NCBI GenBank assembly: GCA_004555265.1
Contig: SFIQ01000006.1
Coordinates: forward strand, 15,116 to 79,115
DNA: 64,000 bases
Direction of reading: 5' to 3'
From: Ruminococcus sp.
GTDB taxonomy: Bacteria > Bacillota > Clostridia > Oscillospirales > Acutalibacteraceae
Under the pieces are notes generated by a model. It was given only the letters and a program-made list of their open reading frames with translations. It was not told the DNA's origin and searched no databases. This document shows, in pieces, positions 56,442 through 64,000 of the stretch. The translations under genes were made by a program, and so were the position numbers. The stretch's first letter is position 1; each line of letters opens with the position of its first letter.

Positions 56442-57860
56442 ATGGAAAAAACACAGAAAACCCACGGCATAAAGGCAGTGGACCGCTTTGGCTATGCCCT
56501 CGGCGATATGGGCGGCATGTTAACCTTTTCGCTGGTCAATTCCTTTTTGACAATGTTTTACACCGATGTTTTGGGGCTCGCCACCGCCTCTATCACGGTG
56601 CTGATGCTCGTGGCACGAATTTGGGATGCAGTCAATGACCCCATGTGGGGCGCGTTTATCGACTCCCGCCGCCCCACAAAGCACGGCAGATTTCGTCCGT
56701 ATATCCTCGCGGCATCTTTGCCGCTGGCGGTTTCGGCATTTTTGATGTTCTTTAAACTGCCGGGGCTTACGGAAACGCAGTATTTGATTTACGCATATGT
56801 TACATACATTTTTTACGGTATGATGTATACGGGCGTCAACATCCCTTACGGCTCGCTGGCTTCGGTCATTACAGACGACGAAATCGAGCGTTCGTCCTTG
56901 TCTATGTGGCGGTCTGTGGGCGCAGGTGTGGGCGGACTTCCCGCACAAATTTTGTTGCCGCTTTTTGTGTATACCACGGTTGTCGCCGCTGACGGCAGTT
57001 CTGTGAAAGTGCTTGACGGCAACAAATTGGGCATCGCCGTTGCTTGCCTTTCCGTTTTAACGCTGATTACCTTTTTTGCCCATTTTAAACTGACCAAAGA
57101 GCGTGTAACCGTTTCGGCAAAGCAAACGGAAAGTAAATATAATCTGTTCAAAAGTATGCGCTTACTGCTTCGCAACAAGCCGTTTTTGGCGCTTTGCGGT
57201 GTTTCCATGCTTTTGATTTGTTTCCAGATGTATACCCAAACGGTATATAACTACCTGTTTAAAAATTTCTACGAAAAGCCCGGTCTTTACAGCATTGTTA
57301 CGGTTTGCACCTATTTGCCCATGGCAATGTTTTTGCCCGTAATGGGTAAACTCATTCGCAAATTCGGCAAAAAAGAGATTTGCGCGGTGGGCATTGCCTT
57401 TGCGGCGGTTATCAACATTGTAATGTATCTGTTCGGTTTCACCGCACTCTCGCAAAATCCCTATCTGTTCCTTGTTATGACCTTCCTTTCGGGCGCAGGG
57501 CAGACTTTCTTGGTGCTTGAAATCTGGGCAATGGTGATGGATGTTATCGACCACCACGAACTGCTTTCCGGCAGACGGGAGGAGAGTACCGCATACTCGT
57601 TTTATTCCTTTGCACGCAAATTGGGGCAAACCGCCGCAGGCGCGGGCGTGCCCGCCATTCTCGGCATCATCGGCTATGACGGCCAATTGGCGCAGCAGCC
57701 CGCCGCTGTTGTCGAAAAACTCTACGGCATTTCCACCTTGGTGCCCGCCATCATTTTAACCGTGCTGTTCGTACTTCTTTTCTTCGGTTACAAACTTTCA
57801 AAAAAAGAACTGGAAAAACTGCATTCGGCGCTTGAAAGTTCCCGTGAAAGTGAAAAATAA
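56442..57860 (+). CDS. GPH-family sugar:cation symporter (MFS)
   Basis: 472 residues, 12 hydrophobic segments. RFGYALGDMGGMLTFSLVNS at the start, ARIWDAVNDPMWGAFIDSRR after helix 2, GRFRPYILAASLPLAVSAFL, and VMDVIDHHELLSGRREESTA in the second half are GPH signatures. GAGGAGG precedes the ATG. Placed between GH31 and GH43 genes, it most likely imports the oligosaccharide they process. Confidence 0.9.
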   Translation: MEKTQKTHGIKAVDRFGYALGDMGGMLTFSLVNSFLTMFYTDVLGLATASITVLMLVARIWDAVNDPMWGAFIDSRRPTKHGRFRPYILAASLPLAVSAFLMFFKLPGLTETQYLIYAYVTYIFYGMMYTGVNIPYGSLASVITDDEIERSSLSMWRSVGAGVGGLPAQILLPLFVYTTVVAADGSSVKVLDGNKLGIAVACLSVLTLITFFAHFKLTKERVTVSAKQTESKYNLFKSMRLLLRNKPFLALCGVSMLLICFQMYTQTVYNYLFKNFYEKPGLYSIVTVCTYLPMAMFLPVMGKLIRKFGKKEICAVGIAFAAVINIVMYLFGFTALSQNPYLFLVMTFLSGAGQTFLVLEIWAMVMDVIDHHELLSGRREESTAYSFYSFARKLGQTAAGAGVPAILGIIGYDGQLAQQPAAVVEKLYGISTLVPAIILTVLFVLLFFGYKLSKKELEKLHSALESSRESEK

Positions 57861-57878
57861 TTCTGTTGGGAGCATGTT

Positions 57879-58895
57879 ATGAAACAACTTCCGAAACTTC
57901 AAAAAATCATTTTCGGCGCAGTGTGTGTACTTGTGCTGGCGGCAGGGGTGACTTTGGCAGTGTTCTATTCGACCGGTGTTTTAAAATTCGCAAAACCCGC
58001 AAAAAGCGAAAGCGGAAAATATCTGTTCTGCTATTTTGTCGGCAATGCGCGCGAAGAGGAGCGTATCCATTTCGCCGTCAGCGAGGACGGCTATCATTTT
58101 GAAGCGCTCAACAATAATGAGCCCGTCATTTTGCAAACGCTTGGCAAAAAAAGCGTGCGCGACCCGTACATCTTAAAAGGGGAGGACGGCTTTTATTACA
58201 TCATCGGCACCGATATGGCGTGTGAAGAAGGGTGGACTTCCAATCACGCGCTCGTCACCTGGAAATCCGCCGATTTAATCACCTGGACGGACGAAACGGT
58301 CATAGATATTTGTGATTTCGGCGGCGAATTTGCCCATACCACCCGCGCGTGGGCGCCGCAGGCGCTGTGGGACAGCGAAAAGGGCGCGTATATGGTCTAT
58401 TGGGCGCATTCCACCGAGGAACAGGATATTGCGGGGATGTATTATGCCTACACAACGGATTTTAAAACGCTCACCGCGCCGCAACCTTTGTATATCCGCG
58501 AGGGCATTCAAACCATCGACGGCGATATTATTTACAACGCGCAAAACGGCAAATATTATTTGTATTTCAAACACGATGAAGACCAAACCATCGCCTATGT
58601 CAATGCCGATACTATGAACGGCCCCTACAAGGACGAGCCCGTGGTGGTTTCGCTCGCTCCGACGGGCGTAGAGGGCAGTTCTATGTATAACATCACGGGA
58701 ACAGACACTTGGGTGATGCTGATGGACGAATACTCGGAAAACCGTTATTTTGCCCAGCAAACCACCGATATGGAGCATTTTTTGAAACTGAAACGAAGCG
58801 ATTACAGTTTGGATATTCACCCGCGCCACGGCTCGGTTGTTGCGATTTCCGACGCGGAATATGACGCGCTGGTCGCCGCCTTCGGAAAATCCTAA
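57879..58895 (+). CDS. Membrane-anchored glycoside hydrolase family 43-like protein
   Basis: 338 residues. A single N-terminal membrane segment (IIFGAVCVLVLAAGVTLAVF) is followed by a five-bladed beta-propeller-like domain: VRDPYILKGEDGFYYIIGTD (invariant Asp), RAWAPQALWDSEKGAYMVYW and GPYKDEPVVVSLAPTGVEGS with the probable catalytic Glu. GH43 enzymes remove arabinose or xylose from hemicellulose. The anchor places it outside the membrane, upstream of uptake by the neighbouring symporter. Exact subfamily not assigned. Confidence 0.85.
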   Translation: MKQLPKLQKIIFGAVCVLVLAAGVTLAVFYSTGVLKFAKPAKSESGKYLFCYFVGNAREEERIHFAVSEDGYHFEALNNNEPVILQTLGKKSVRDPYILKGEDGFYYIIGTDMACEEGWTSNHALVTWKSADLITWTDETVIDICDFGGEFAHTTRAWAPQALWDSEKGAYMVYWAHSTEEQDIAGMYYAYTTDFKTLTAPQPLYIREGIQTIDGDIIYNAQNGKYYLYFKHDEDQTIAYVNADTMNGPYKDEPVVVSLAPTGVEGSSMYNITGTDTWVMLMDEYSENRYFAQQTTDMEHFLKLKRSDYSLDIHPRHGSVVAISDAEYDALVAAFGKS

Positions 58896-58912
58896 AATAC
58901 AATCGTTTTTTT

Positions 58913-58944
58913 GCGGCAAGCGTTTTCCGCTTGCCGCGTTTTTT
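58913..58944 (+). terminator. Terminator after the GH43 gene
   Basis: Ten-base stem GCGGCAAGCG (58913-58922) / CGCTTGCCGC (58928-58937) followed by GTTTTTTC. A weak promoter (TTGCTT 58946-58951, N17, TACGAT 58969-58974) follows for the next genes. Confidence 0.88.
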
Positions 58945-59030
58945 CTTGCTTTTCCGTGTGGTTTATGGTACGATAAACGCGTGTATAAAAAAGAAAATGC
59001 CGCCCTTTAGCGGCAAAAGGAGAAAACCCT

Positions 59031-59489
59031 ATGGGGAAACTGAAAACAGTTTTAAACAAACCCATTGAGCCGAACAACGGCGTTGTGCCCCGCAAAGAGG
59101 GGCTTTGGTTTGCCGCAGGTGTTGCAGGGCAGAACATTTCCTGCGGGCTTGTCGGCGGCTGGTTTTACTATTTTTGCACCGATGTCGCATATTATGATAT
59201 GCGCGTCATTGCCTTCGTTTTAACCTTTGCACGCATTTGGGATGCCGTCAACGATCCGCTGATGGGCGTACTGATTGACCGTCATCGCTTTAAAAACGGC
59301 GAAAAACTGCGTCCGTGGCTGAAACTCACCCCGTTTATTGTCGGCAGTGTGTTCAATGTCATTCCGCTGTTGTTTATTCGTTATCCCGACAGCTTAAAGC
59401 AACAGGTCGAGGCGGATTTGAAAGCCCGCCGTGCCGAAAGTGCGGCAGAGGCACATTCTGCGGCACAGGAAACCACCGCTGACGCATAA
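59031..59489 (+). pseudogene. GPH symporter gene collapsed by an internal deletion
   Basis: A 152-residue frame joins the N-terminal third of a GPH symporter (LWFAAGVAGQNISCGLVGGW, ARIWDAVNDPLMGVLIDRHR, KNGEKLRPWLKLTP) directly to the C-terminal end (NVIPLLFIRYPDSLKQQVEA, DLKARRAESAAE). About 330 residues, roughly helices 3 to 11, are missing, yet frame is kept and the ribosome site (AGGAG) is intact. The equivalent ends are seen in the intact gene at 43039-44496 (YTPLPVG; MLTPALASLLSIIPLLFIRY), suggesting a join at a shared LTP-coding stretch. It cannot transport; a small membrane peptide may still be made. Confidence 0.82.
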
Positions 59490-59514
59490 CAGTTCATAGA
59501 AATGGGGGAAAACC

Positions 59515-61909
59515 ATGTCCGTTATCACAAAAATTGTAGAAAGTGCAATCAACTTATTTCAAAAGGATTCCTTAGCGCAGGAAACGGCGGCGCGCGCCGC
59601 CGCCGACAAAACCGTTACACCCGGCATGCCCGAATTGTTGCGGCGCGCCGCGGCAGAGGGCGCGGTACTGTTGAAAAACCAAAACCAAGCCTTGCCCCTT
59701 TCGTGCGGGACACGCGTTTCCCTGTTCGGCAGGGGACAGATACAATGGTTTTACACGGGCTACGGCTCAGGCGGCGATGTCAACAAGCCGTACGCCGTAA
59801 GCCTTTTGGAGGGCTTGCGTGCCTGCGCGACGGTAAAGGTCAATGAAAAATTGGCACAGGTATATGAAAAATGGGACGCAGAAAATCCCATTGACCACGG
59901 TTTTTGGGGGCATTGGCCGCGATTTTACCCCGATATGATGCTGTCGGAAGATTTGGTGCGTGAAGCGGCACAACAGTCCGATTGCGCGGTGGTGACGATT
60001 GGCCGTTCCTCGGGCGAGGACCGCGAAAATGCATTGGAAAAAGGCAGTTTTTACTTAACCGATGCGGAACGGCAAATGCTCTCCTTTGTTACCGCGTATT
60101 TTGAGAAAACCGTGGTGCTTCTCAACATCGGCAGTGTGATGGATTTGTCTTGGGTGGACGAATTCGACGGCAAAATCGATGCGGTGTTGCTTTTGTGGCA
60201 GGGCGGTATGGAAAGCGGCAACGCCGCGGCAGATTTGCTGTCGGGCAAAGTAACACCTTGCGGCAAACTGACCGATACCGTGGCAAAATCCTATGAAAAA
60301 TACCCGTCTGCGGCGGATTTCGGCGGCAAAGATTACAATTTCTATACCGAGGATATTTTTGTCGGCTACCGTTGGTTTGAAACCTTTGCCAAAGACGATG
60401 TGCTGTATCCGTTCGGCTACGGGCTTTCCTATACCGATTTTTCGGTGGAGTTTGCGACTTGCGACGAAACCGCAGACGGCTTCTCGTTTACCTGTACCGT
60501 GCAAAATACGGGCACACAATACAGCGGCAAAGAGGTTGTCGCTGTGTATCTCGAAAAGCCCTGCGGCGCGCTCGGCACACCTGCGCGCGAGCTTGCAGGC
60601 TTTGCAAAGACAAAAGCCTTGGCACCGCAAGCGTGCGAAACGCTTACCGTTACCGTGCCGCGCCGTGCGCTGTCATCTTATGATGACAGCGGCGTGACAG
60701 GGCACAAATCCGCCTATGTTACCGAAAAAGGGGACTATGTATTTTATCTCGGCGGCGATGTCCGCGCGGCAAAACCGATTTGGACTTACACGCAGCCCGA
60801 AACCGTGGTGACCGCGCAACTGACCGAGGTCGCCGCACCGCAAGAAGCCTTTTCCGTCATACAGGCGACGGAGAAAAACGGCGTGCGCGTACCGAAAAAA
60901 GCGGCCGTTTCTACCGCAACGCGCGATTTACGCGTGCGGATTCTTGAAAATCTGCCGAAAGCCTATCTGCAAACAGGGGATAAAGGTTACAAACTCGCCG
61001 ATGTACGCGATGGCAAAGTACAAATGGCGGATTTTGTTGCACAACTGAATTTAGAAGAACTCGAAGCGATTTCCCGCGGCGCATACCGTATGAATAGCCC
61101 ACTCGGCGTGGCAGGCAATGCGGGTGTATTCGGCGGCGTGCTCGAATCTTTGCGGCAAAAAGGTGTGCCGCCCGTCACCACCACAGACGGCCCGTCGGGG
61201 ATTCGTCTGTACGCCTCTTGCTCGCTGCTTCCTATCGGCACTTTGCTTGCCTGCACCTTTGACACCGCGTTGGTCGAGGAGGTCTACCGCGCAACGGGTG
61301 CGGAAATGCGCGACAAGGGCACCGACGTGCTGTTGGGACCGGGGATCAATATCCACCGCAACCCCTTGTGCGGCAGAAATTTTGAATATTATTCCGAAGA
61401 CCCGCTGTTGACGGGCAAAATCGCCGCCGCGGCGGTGCGGGGACTCCAAAGCAACGGCGTTTCCGCCTGCCCCAAGCATTTTGCCTGCAACAATCAGGAA
61501 TACCGCCGCAACCGTAACGATTCGCGCCTTTCTGAACGCGCACTTCGTGAAATTTACTTAAAAGGCTTTGAAATTTGCGTCAAAGAAGCCGCACCGCAGA
61601 ATATGATGACATCTTACAACCGCATTAACGGCGTGTACGGGCATTACCACTACGACCTTTGCACCACCGTACTGCGTGGGGAGTGGGGGTATACAGGCTG
61701 TGTCATGACCGATTGGTGGCTTCGTCACGAGAACTCCCACGAATTCCCGAAACTCAAAGACCAAGCCTACCGCGTGCGCGCGCAGGTTGATGTCTTTATG
61801 CCCGGCGGCGAACGCACCGGACGGCATCACCTTGGGCGAACTCCAACGCACCGCCGAAAATGTCCTGCGGTTTTGTATGCATTCCCCCGCAATGGACAGA
61901 ATGGAATAG
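59515..61909 (+). CDS. Glycoside hydrolase family 3 with swapped domain order, 3' frameshift
   Basis: About 799 residues. Order is reversed relative to most GH3: first the alpha/beta sandwich (GAVLLKNQNQALPLSCG, GKLTDTVAKSYEKYPS) with a fibronectin-III-like region (YGLSYTDFSVEFATCDE), then the TIM barrel (TTTDGPSGIRLYASCSLLPI, GPGINIHRNPLCGRNFEYYS, CPKHFACNNQEYRRNRNDSR) with nucleophile Asp733 in CVMTDWWLRHENSHE. This arrangement is known from Ruminococcus-type beta-glucosidases. At 61819 one base moves the frame: the natural end (DGITLGELQRTAENVLRFCM... to TAG 61907) is in the next frame, while the original frame runs to 61914. All catalytic parts precede the shift. GGGGG lies upstream of ATG 59515. 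Probably beta-glucosidase or beta-xylosidase. Confidence 0.85.
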
Positions 61910-62040
61910 AGTAAATGCAAATCTTGCATCTAACCTTTACGCACGAAATGGATTTGCGCGGTAGGGCGCTGTCTGCCCCCCACCACCGTCAATTTATAGC
62001 AGAAGGGAGTATGCGTGTATTCCGTGACGGGTAAAACCGT

Positions 62041-62160
62041 GTGAATACAACGGGCGAGGAACTGTTCGGTATGCTGTATTTTGCAGAGATTGCCGAATTT
62101 GCAAACGAATTGCACCGCGAAATGGAAACGGTTTTGTTGCTTGATACCTTGCCCACAAAG
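62041..62160 (+). pseudogene. Possible C-terminal gene fragment
   Basis: The stretch TGEELFGMLYFAEIAEFANE then LHREMETVLLLDTL reads like a genuine amphipathic helical protein segment, but an in-frame stop precedes it (around 62029) and a palindromic element interrupts it at 62158. In the next frame the bases just upstream give VYSVTGKTV, so the two may belong to one broken gene. Family not recognised. Confidence 0.3.
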
Positions 62161-62223
62161 ACAGGGGACGGTTCTATGTCCTTATCCTTTTTATCAACAA
62201 GACAGAGAACCGTCCCCTGTCTT
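62158..62223. repeat. MITE/REP-like element with perfect 18-bp inverted ends
   Basis: AAGACAGGGGACGGTTCT (62158-62175) is the exact reverse complement of AGAACCGTCCCCTGTCTT (62206-62223); the 30-base loop is AT-rich. The GGGGACGGTTCT type of end is often seen near Y1-type transposases in Clostridia (general knowledge). Confidence 0.85.
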
Positions 62224-62280
62224 ACCGCCGTTTCATAATTGAAACCGAATATACGAAAGCCGAAACTGATTTACATAATG

Positions 62281-62317
62281 AAAAGCACCCAGGGTCACAG
62301 ACCTTGAGTGCTTTTTT
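62281..62317 (+). terminator. Terminator-like hairpin
   Basis: AAAAGCAC...AGGGTC pairs with GACCTT...GTGCTTTT around ACA, followed by T residues. It could end transcription of the preceding broken genes. Confidence 0.65.
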
Positions 62318-62318
62318 A

Positions 62319-62397
62319 CGATGAAACTATTTTATTTTACGCTGAAATTTTTCTCCACAATGAAACTAATCTATTTTGAGAAAAGTTTCATTGTGGT
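62319..62397. repeat. ATGAAAC iteron/hairpin element, left copy
   Basis: CCACAATGAAACT (62355-62367) pairs perfectly with AGTTTCATTGTGG (62384-62396); a further CGATGAAACTAT lies 39 bases upstream at 62319. Related elements flank the other side of the 62648-63193 gene. Confidence 0.75.
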
Positions 62398-62520
62398 ATT
62401 CGGGTTCATAATTACGTCTTTTTTACAGTTTTGCAAGGAGCAAAGAGCGGAGAAAATTACCCACACTGAAATTTTTCTTTTGTACCTAAAAGCCTTAAAG
62501 TACAAGGCTTTTTACAAAAA

Positions 62521-62575
62521 GAAAAAGAACGAAAGTTGCAATACCGAAGGTATCATAACTTTCGTTCTTATATGG
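62521..62575. repeat. Second copy of the tRNA-Pro terminator (55-bp direct repeat)
   Basis: Matches 63489-63543 at 53 of 55 positions, 968 bp apart, in the same orientation. The unit is the hairpin AAGAACGAAAGTT/AACTTTCGTTCTT with an inner ATACC/GGTAT pair. No tRNA gene adjoins this copy. The frames that read through here (62321-62653) are not credible genes. Confidence 0.88.
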
Positions 62576-62647
62576 ATTATAACGCAATTTTTGATACGGG
62601 TTGCATTGGGTTGCAAAAGTTGCATTTTATGTGTAGGATTGCATAAG

Positions 62648-63193
62648 TCATGAAATTGTCGAGATTTTCATTAACTCGTTATAGCGATTAACAAGAAAAT
62701 TCTGCGTGTCAGAATTTGAAATGCTGCTATTAAGTTTTGATTTGTAATTTGCCATAATTTCAAGGATTTTGTGATAGTTTGTATCACTATCACAAATCAT
62801 CTTCCTATGTTTCATCCCCAAAAGTATATCAGCGCAAAGAATCACAAAAGAAACAGAAATATCTAAACAATCAAGACGCTTTTCAAGATTGTAACCGCCC
62901 ATAACCACTTCTCTGTAAAGGTAAATACCATCAGACTTAATGATTCTGTACTCTGAAAACCATGAGGTGTCATATGCAATTTTTATTTCAGAAGCATCAG
63001 ACACGATATCGCAACCATGAGTTTTCAAGATTTCAATGATTGTTTTCACATCATTATCGAATGAATCTAACAACATTTTTTCTTTTTCCTGTGTTTTCTT
63101 TAAAGGAACAGTACTGTTTTGAGTCGAACTTTCCGTTTGGATAATGTTTGTTTCTTGAATAGTATTTTTCTTGAATAAATCGAAAAATCCCAT
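62648..63193 (-). CDS. Hypothetical protein on an AT-rich island
   Basis: 181 residues from ATG 63193 (MGFFDLFKKNTIQETNIIQT), with GGGGA about 6 bases upstream; ATG 63199 and TTG 63208 are alternatives. An N-terminal FFDLFKK amphipathic segment is followed by a polar, low-complexity linker (about 10-35) and a folded region (VKTIIEILKTHGCDIVSDAS, WFSEYRIIKSDGIYLYREVV, SFVILCADILLGMKHRKMI). No family recognised. GC is clearly lower than in the neighbouring glycan genes, and it is enclosed by ATGAAAC elements and the duplicated terminator, which suggests recent arrival. Confidence 0.6.
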   Translation of the reverse strand: MGFFDLFKKNTIQETNIIQTESSTQNSTVPLKKTQEKEKMLLDSFDNDVKTIIEILKTHGCDIVSDASEIKIAYDTSWFSEYRIIKSDGIYLYREVVMGGYNLEKRLDCLDISVSFVILCADILLGMKHRKMICDSDTNYHKILEIMANYKSKLNSSISNSDTQNFLVNRYNELMKISTIS

Positions 63194-63255
63194 TTTCATT
63201 CCCCACAATTCTGTTTTTAATTATTGTATCACAACCGAAAAAATATTGCAATAAA

Positions 63256-63434
63256 CCACGATGAAACTATTCTTTGGTCACGATGAAACTTTTCTCTAAC
63301 AATGAAACTAATCTTAGGCACAATGAAATTATTCTTTTGAGAAAAGTTTCATTGTGATTTGTGAGTGTAAAAATGGGTAGGTGGAGTCACTCAACTTCGA
63401 CTTTGGTGTGGTCAATTTTGCCACAATGAAACTA
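63256..63434. repeat. ATGAAAC iterons and hairpin, right copy
   Basis: ATGAAAC/T motifs start at 63261, 63283, 63302 and 63323 (spacing 22, 19, 21) with another at 63426. CACAATGAAA (63319-63328) pairs with TTTCATTGTG (63347-63356). The gap 63194-63540 has no other gene. Confidence 0.75.
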
Positions 63435-63488
63435 ATCTTTTGTGTTAAAACAGCAGAAATCCTTATACTGCAAGGGTTTTCAGAGATA

Positions 63489-63540
63489 GAAAAAGAACGA
63501 AAGTTGCAATACCAAAGGTATTATAACTTTCGTTCTTATA
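63489..63540 (-). terminator. Terminator of tRNA-Pro
   Basis: Reading the minus strand from the tRNA, the stem AAGAACGAAAGTT / AACTTTCGTTCTT with inner ATACC/GGTAT is followed by TTTTC. It is the parent of the copy at 62521. Confidence 0.85.
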
Positions 63541-63616
63541 TGGTCCGAGTGGCGAGACTTGAACTCACGGCCTCTTGACCCCCAGTCAAGCGCGCTACCA
63601 GCTGCGCCACACCCGG
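63541..63616 (-). tRNA. tRNA-Pro (anticodon GGG)
   Basis: Minus strand: acceptor CCGGGTG pairs with CACTCGG (one G-T), D-arm GCGC...GCGC, anticodon stem CTTGA/TCAAG with loop CTGGGGG (GGG), T-arm TGAGTTCAAGTCTCG, encoded CCA. The leader just upstream (63626-63650) holds a GTTGTTCGGGG/CCCCGACAAC hairpin, and a promoter (TTGCAA 63691-63686, N17, TAATAT 63668-63663) lies beyond. Confidence 0.93.
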
Positions 63617-63824
63617 ATAAGCAATTTGCGTTGTCGGGGTAGCCCCGAACAACTGCTCGATTATATTAGCATAAGATTTGAGATTTTGCAAGAGTAAATT
63701 TCATTTTTTATGAAGATTTCGGGATTTTTTCGCCGTGTGAATACAAACCTTTGCCGAAAATGCGCCCGCGCCATCGTTTTTACTGTAATTTTTTTGAATT
63801 TTTACGGATTTTTTTGAAATCCAT

Positions 63825-63853
63825 TTGACAAACGCCAGCGTGTGTTGTATAAT
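63825..63853 (+). promoter_or_regulatory. Consensus promoter of the right-edge tRNA-like gene
   Basis: TTGACA (63825-63830), 17-base spacer, TATAAT (63848-63853). It shares the 314-base gap 63617-63930 with the oppositely directed tRNA-Pro promoter; nothing else is visible there. Confidence 0.85.
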
Positions 63854-63930
63854 ACACAGGCATCAAAAAAGTTTTGTGCTTGCGCAGTGCAGAACCGGCG
63901 ACCAAGCGGCTCGTTTCATTGGTTTTATAT

Positions 63931-64000
63931 CCGGGTGTAGCGCAGTTGGTAGCGCGCGTGGTTTGCAGACCTGAGGCCGCACCGCGAAGCGGCAGGCTTG
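63931..64000 (+). tRNA. tRNA-Pro-like gene with abnormal anticodon/variable region (cut by window end)
   Basis: The first 30 bases equal a normal tRNA-Pro: acceptor CCGGGTG, TA, D-arm GCGC-AGTTGGTA-GCGC. The anticodon region CGTGGTTTGCAGACCTG does not form a clean 5-bp stem with a 7-base loop (the best fold has a bulge or two mismatches; TGC or GCA would be read). AGGCCGC then leads into ACCGCGAAGCGGC, which makes a GCCGC/GCGGC arm where a short variable loop is expected. It may be a pseudo-tRNA, a tRNA interrupted by a mini-hairpin element, or an unusual long-variable-arm tRNA. The 3' half is outside the window. Confidence 0.45.

Noticed and set aside
62321..62653. Open frame of 110 codons before the island gene
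   Set aside because: It runs through the ATGAAAC hairpin and the terminator copy, has no ribosome site and lacks protein-like conservation.
63381..63578. Open frame of 65 codons overlapping the tRNA-Pro 3' end
   Set aside because: It overlaps the tRNA and its terminator on the opposite strand.

Overview
The window comes from the chromosome of a low-to-mid GC Gram-positive anaerobe. It looks like an uncultured gut member of the Clostridia (Oscillospiraceae/Ruminococcaceae-like). The basis is protein character (RpoB, RpoC, S12, EF-Tu, TopoIV-type ParE/ParC, UPF0291, DUF1653, the IolA-J set, GPH symporters), strong TTGACA-N17-TATAAT promoters, AGGAGG ribosome sites and abundant short palindromic intergenic repeats. 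The taxonomic call is inference from protein character, not from a search.

Layout. 1-1.6 kb: the 5' part of a GH2 beta-galactosidase running off the left edge, and a DUF815 ATPase split by a frameshift, both on the minus strand. 1.66-14.1 kb: the rpoB-rpoC and rpsL-rpsG-fusA-tuf block with recognisable promoters and terminators. 14.1-21.3 kb: three unknown secreted or membrane proteins, a heterodimeric ABC exporter, and cca. 21.4-30.1 kb: repeat-rich DNA around UPF0291/DUF1653, parE, parC and a cohesin-like surface protein. 30.2-32.9 kb: an RluD-type pseudouridine synthase, and a PII-like protein next to a CPA2 antiporter. 33.0-43.0 kb: a complete myo-inositol catabolic cluster (iolJ-C-B-D-E-A-G), punctuated by palindromic repeats and a Y1 (REP-associated) transposase gene. 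43-51.3 kb: GPH symporter, membrane M28 peptidase, SDR, YgjP-type peptidase, acetyltransferase, membrane metallophosphoesterase and an HMGL-like aldolase. 51.8-52.2 kb: tRNA-Thr and tRNA-Tyr, separated by a 173-bp insert that duplicates the tRNA-Thr 3' end. 52.8-61.9 kb: a glycan-use operon (carboxylesterase, GH31, GPH symporter, GH43, a collapsed second GPH gene, and a domain-swapped GH3 with a 3' frameshift). 62-64 kb: an AT-rich island with MITE-like hairpins and one orphan gene, tRNA-Pro(GGG), and an odd tRNA-like gene cut by the right edge.

The genes serve two main jobs: core transcription/translation, and carbon scavenging from plant material (inositol to acetyl-CoA and a glyceraldehyde-level intermediate; hemicellulose-type oligosaccharides by GH2/GH31/GH43/GH3 plus GPH uptake).

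The most distinctive feature is a repeat ecology. Many hairpins with different stems share a GTAGGG cap, and two CTCCCTC-type hairpins are amplified into exact 66-bp and 70-bp tandem arrays. One exact 26-bp copy of the commonest palindrome lies inside the coding sequence of the only Y1 transposase in the window, with an inverted copy 45 bp from its start. GCGAAGC mini-hairpins cluster next to tRNA genes. These points are the best candidates for follow-up.
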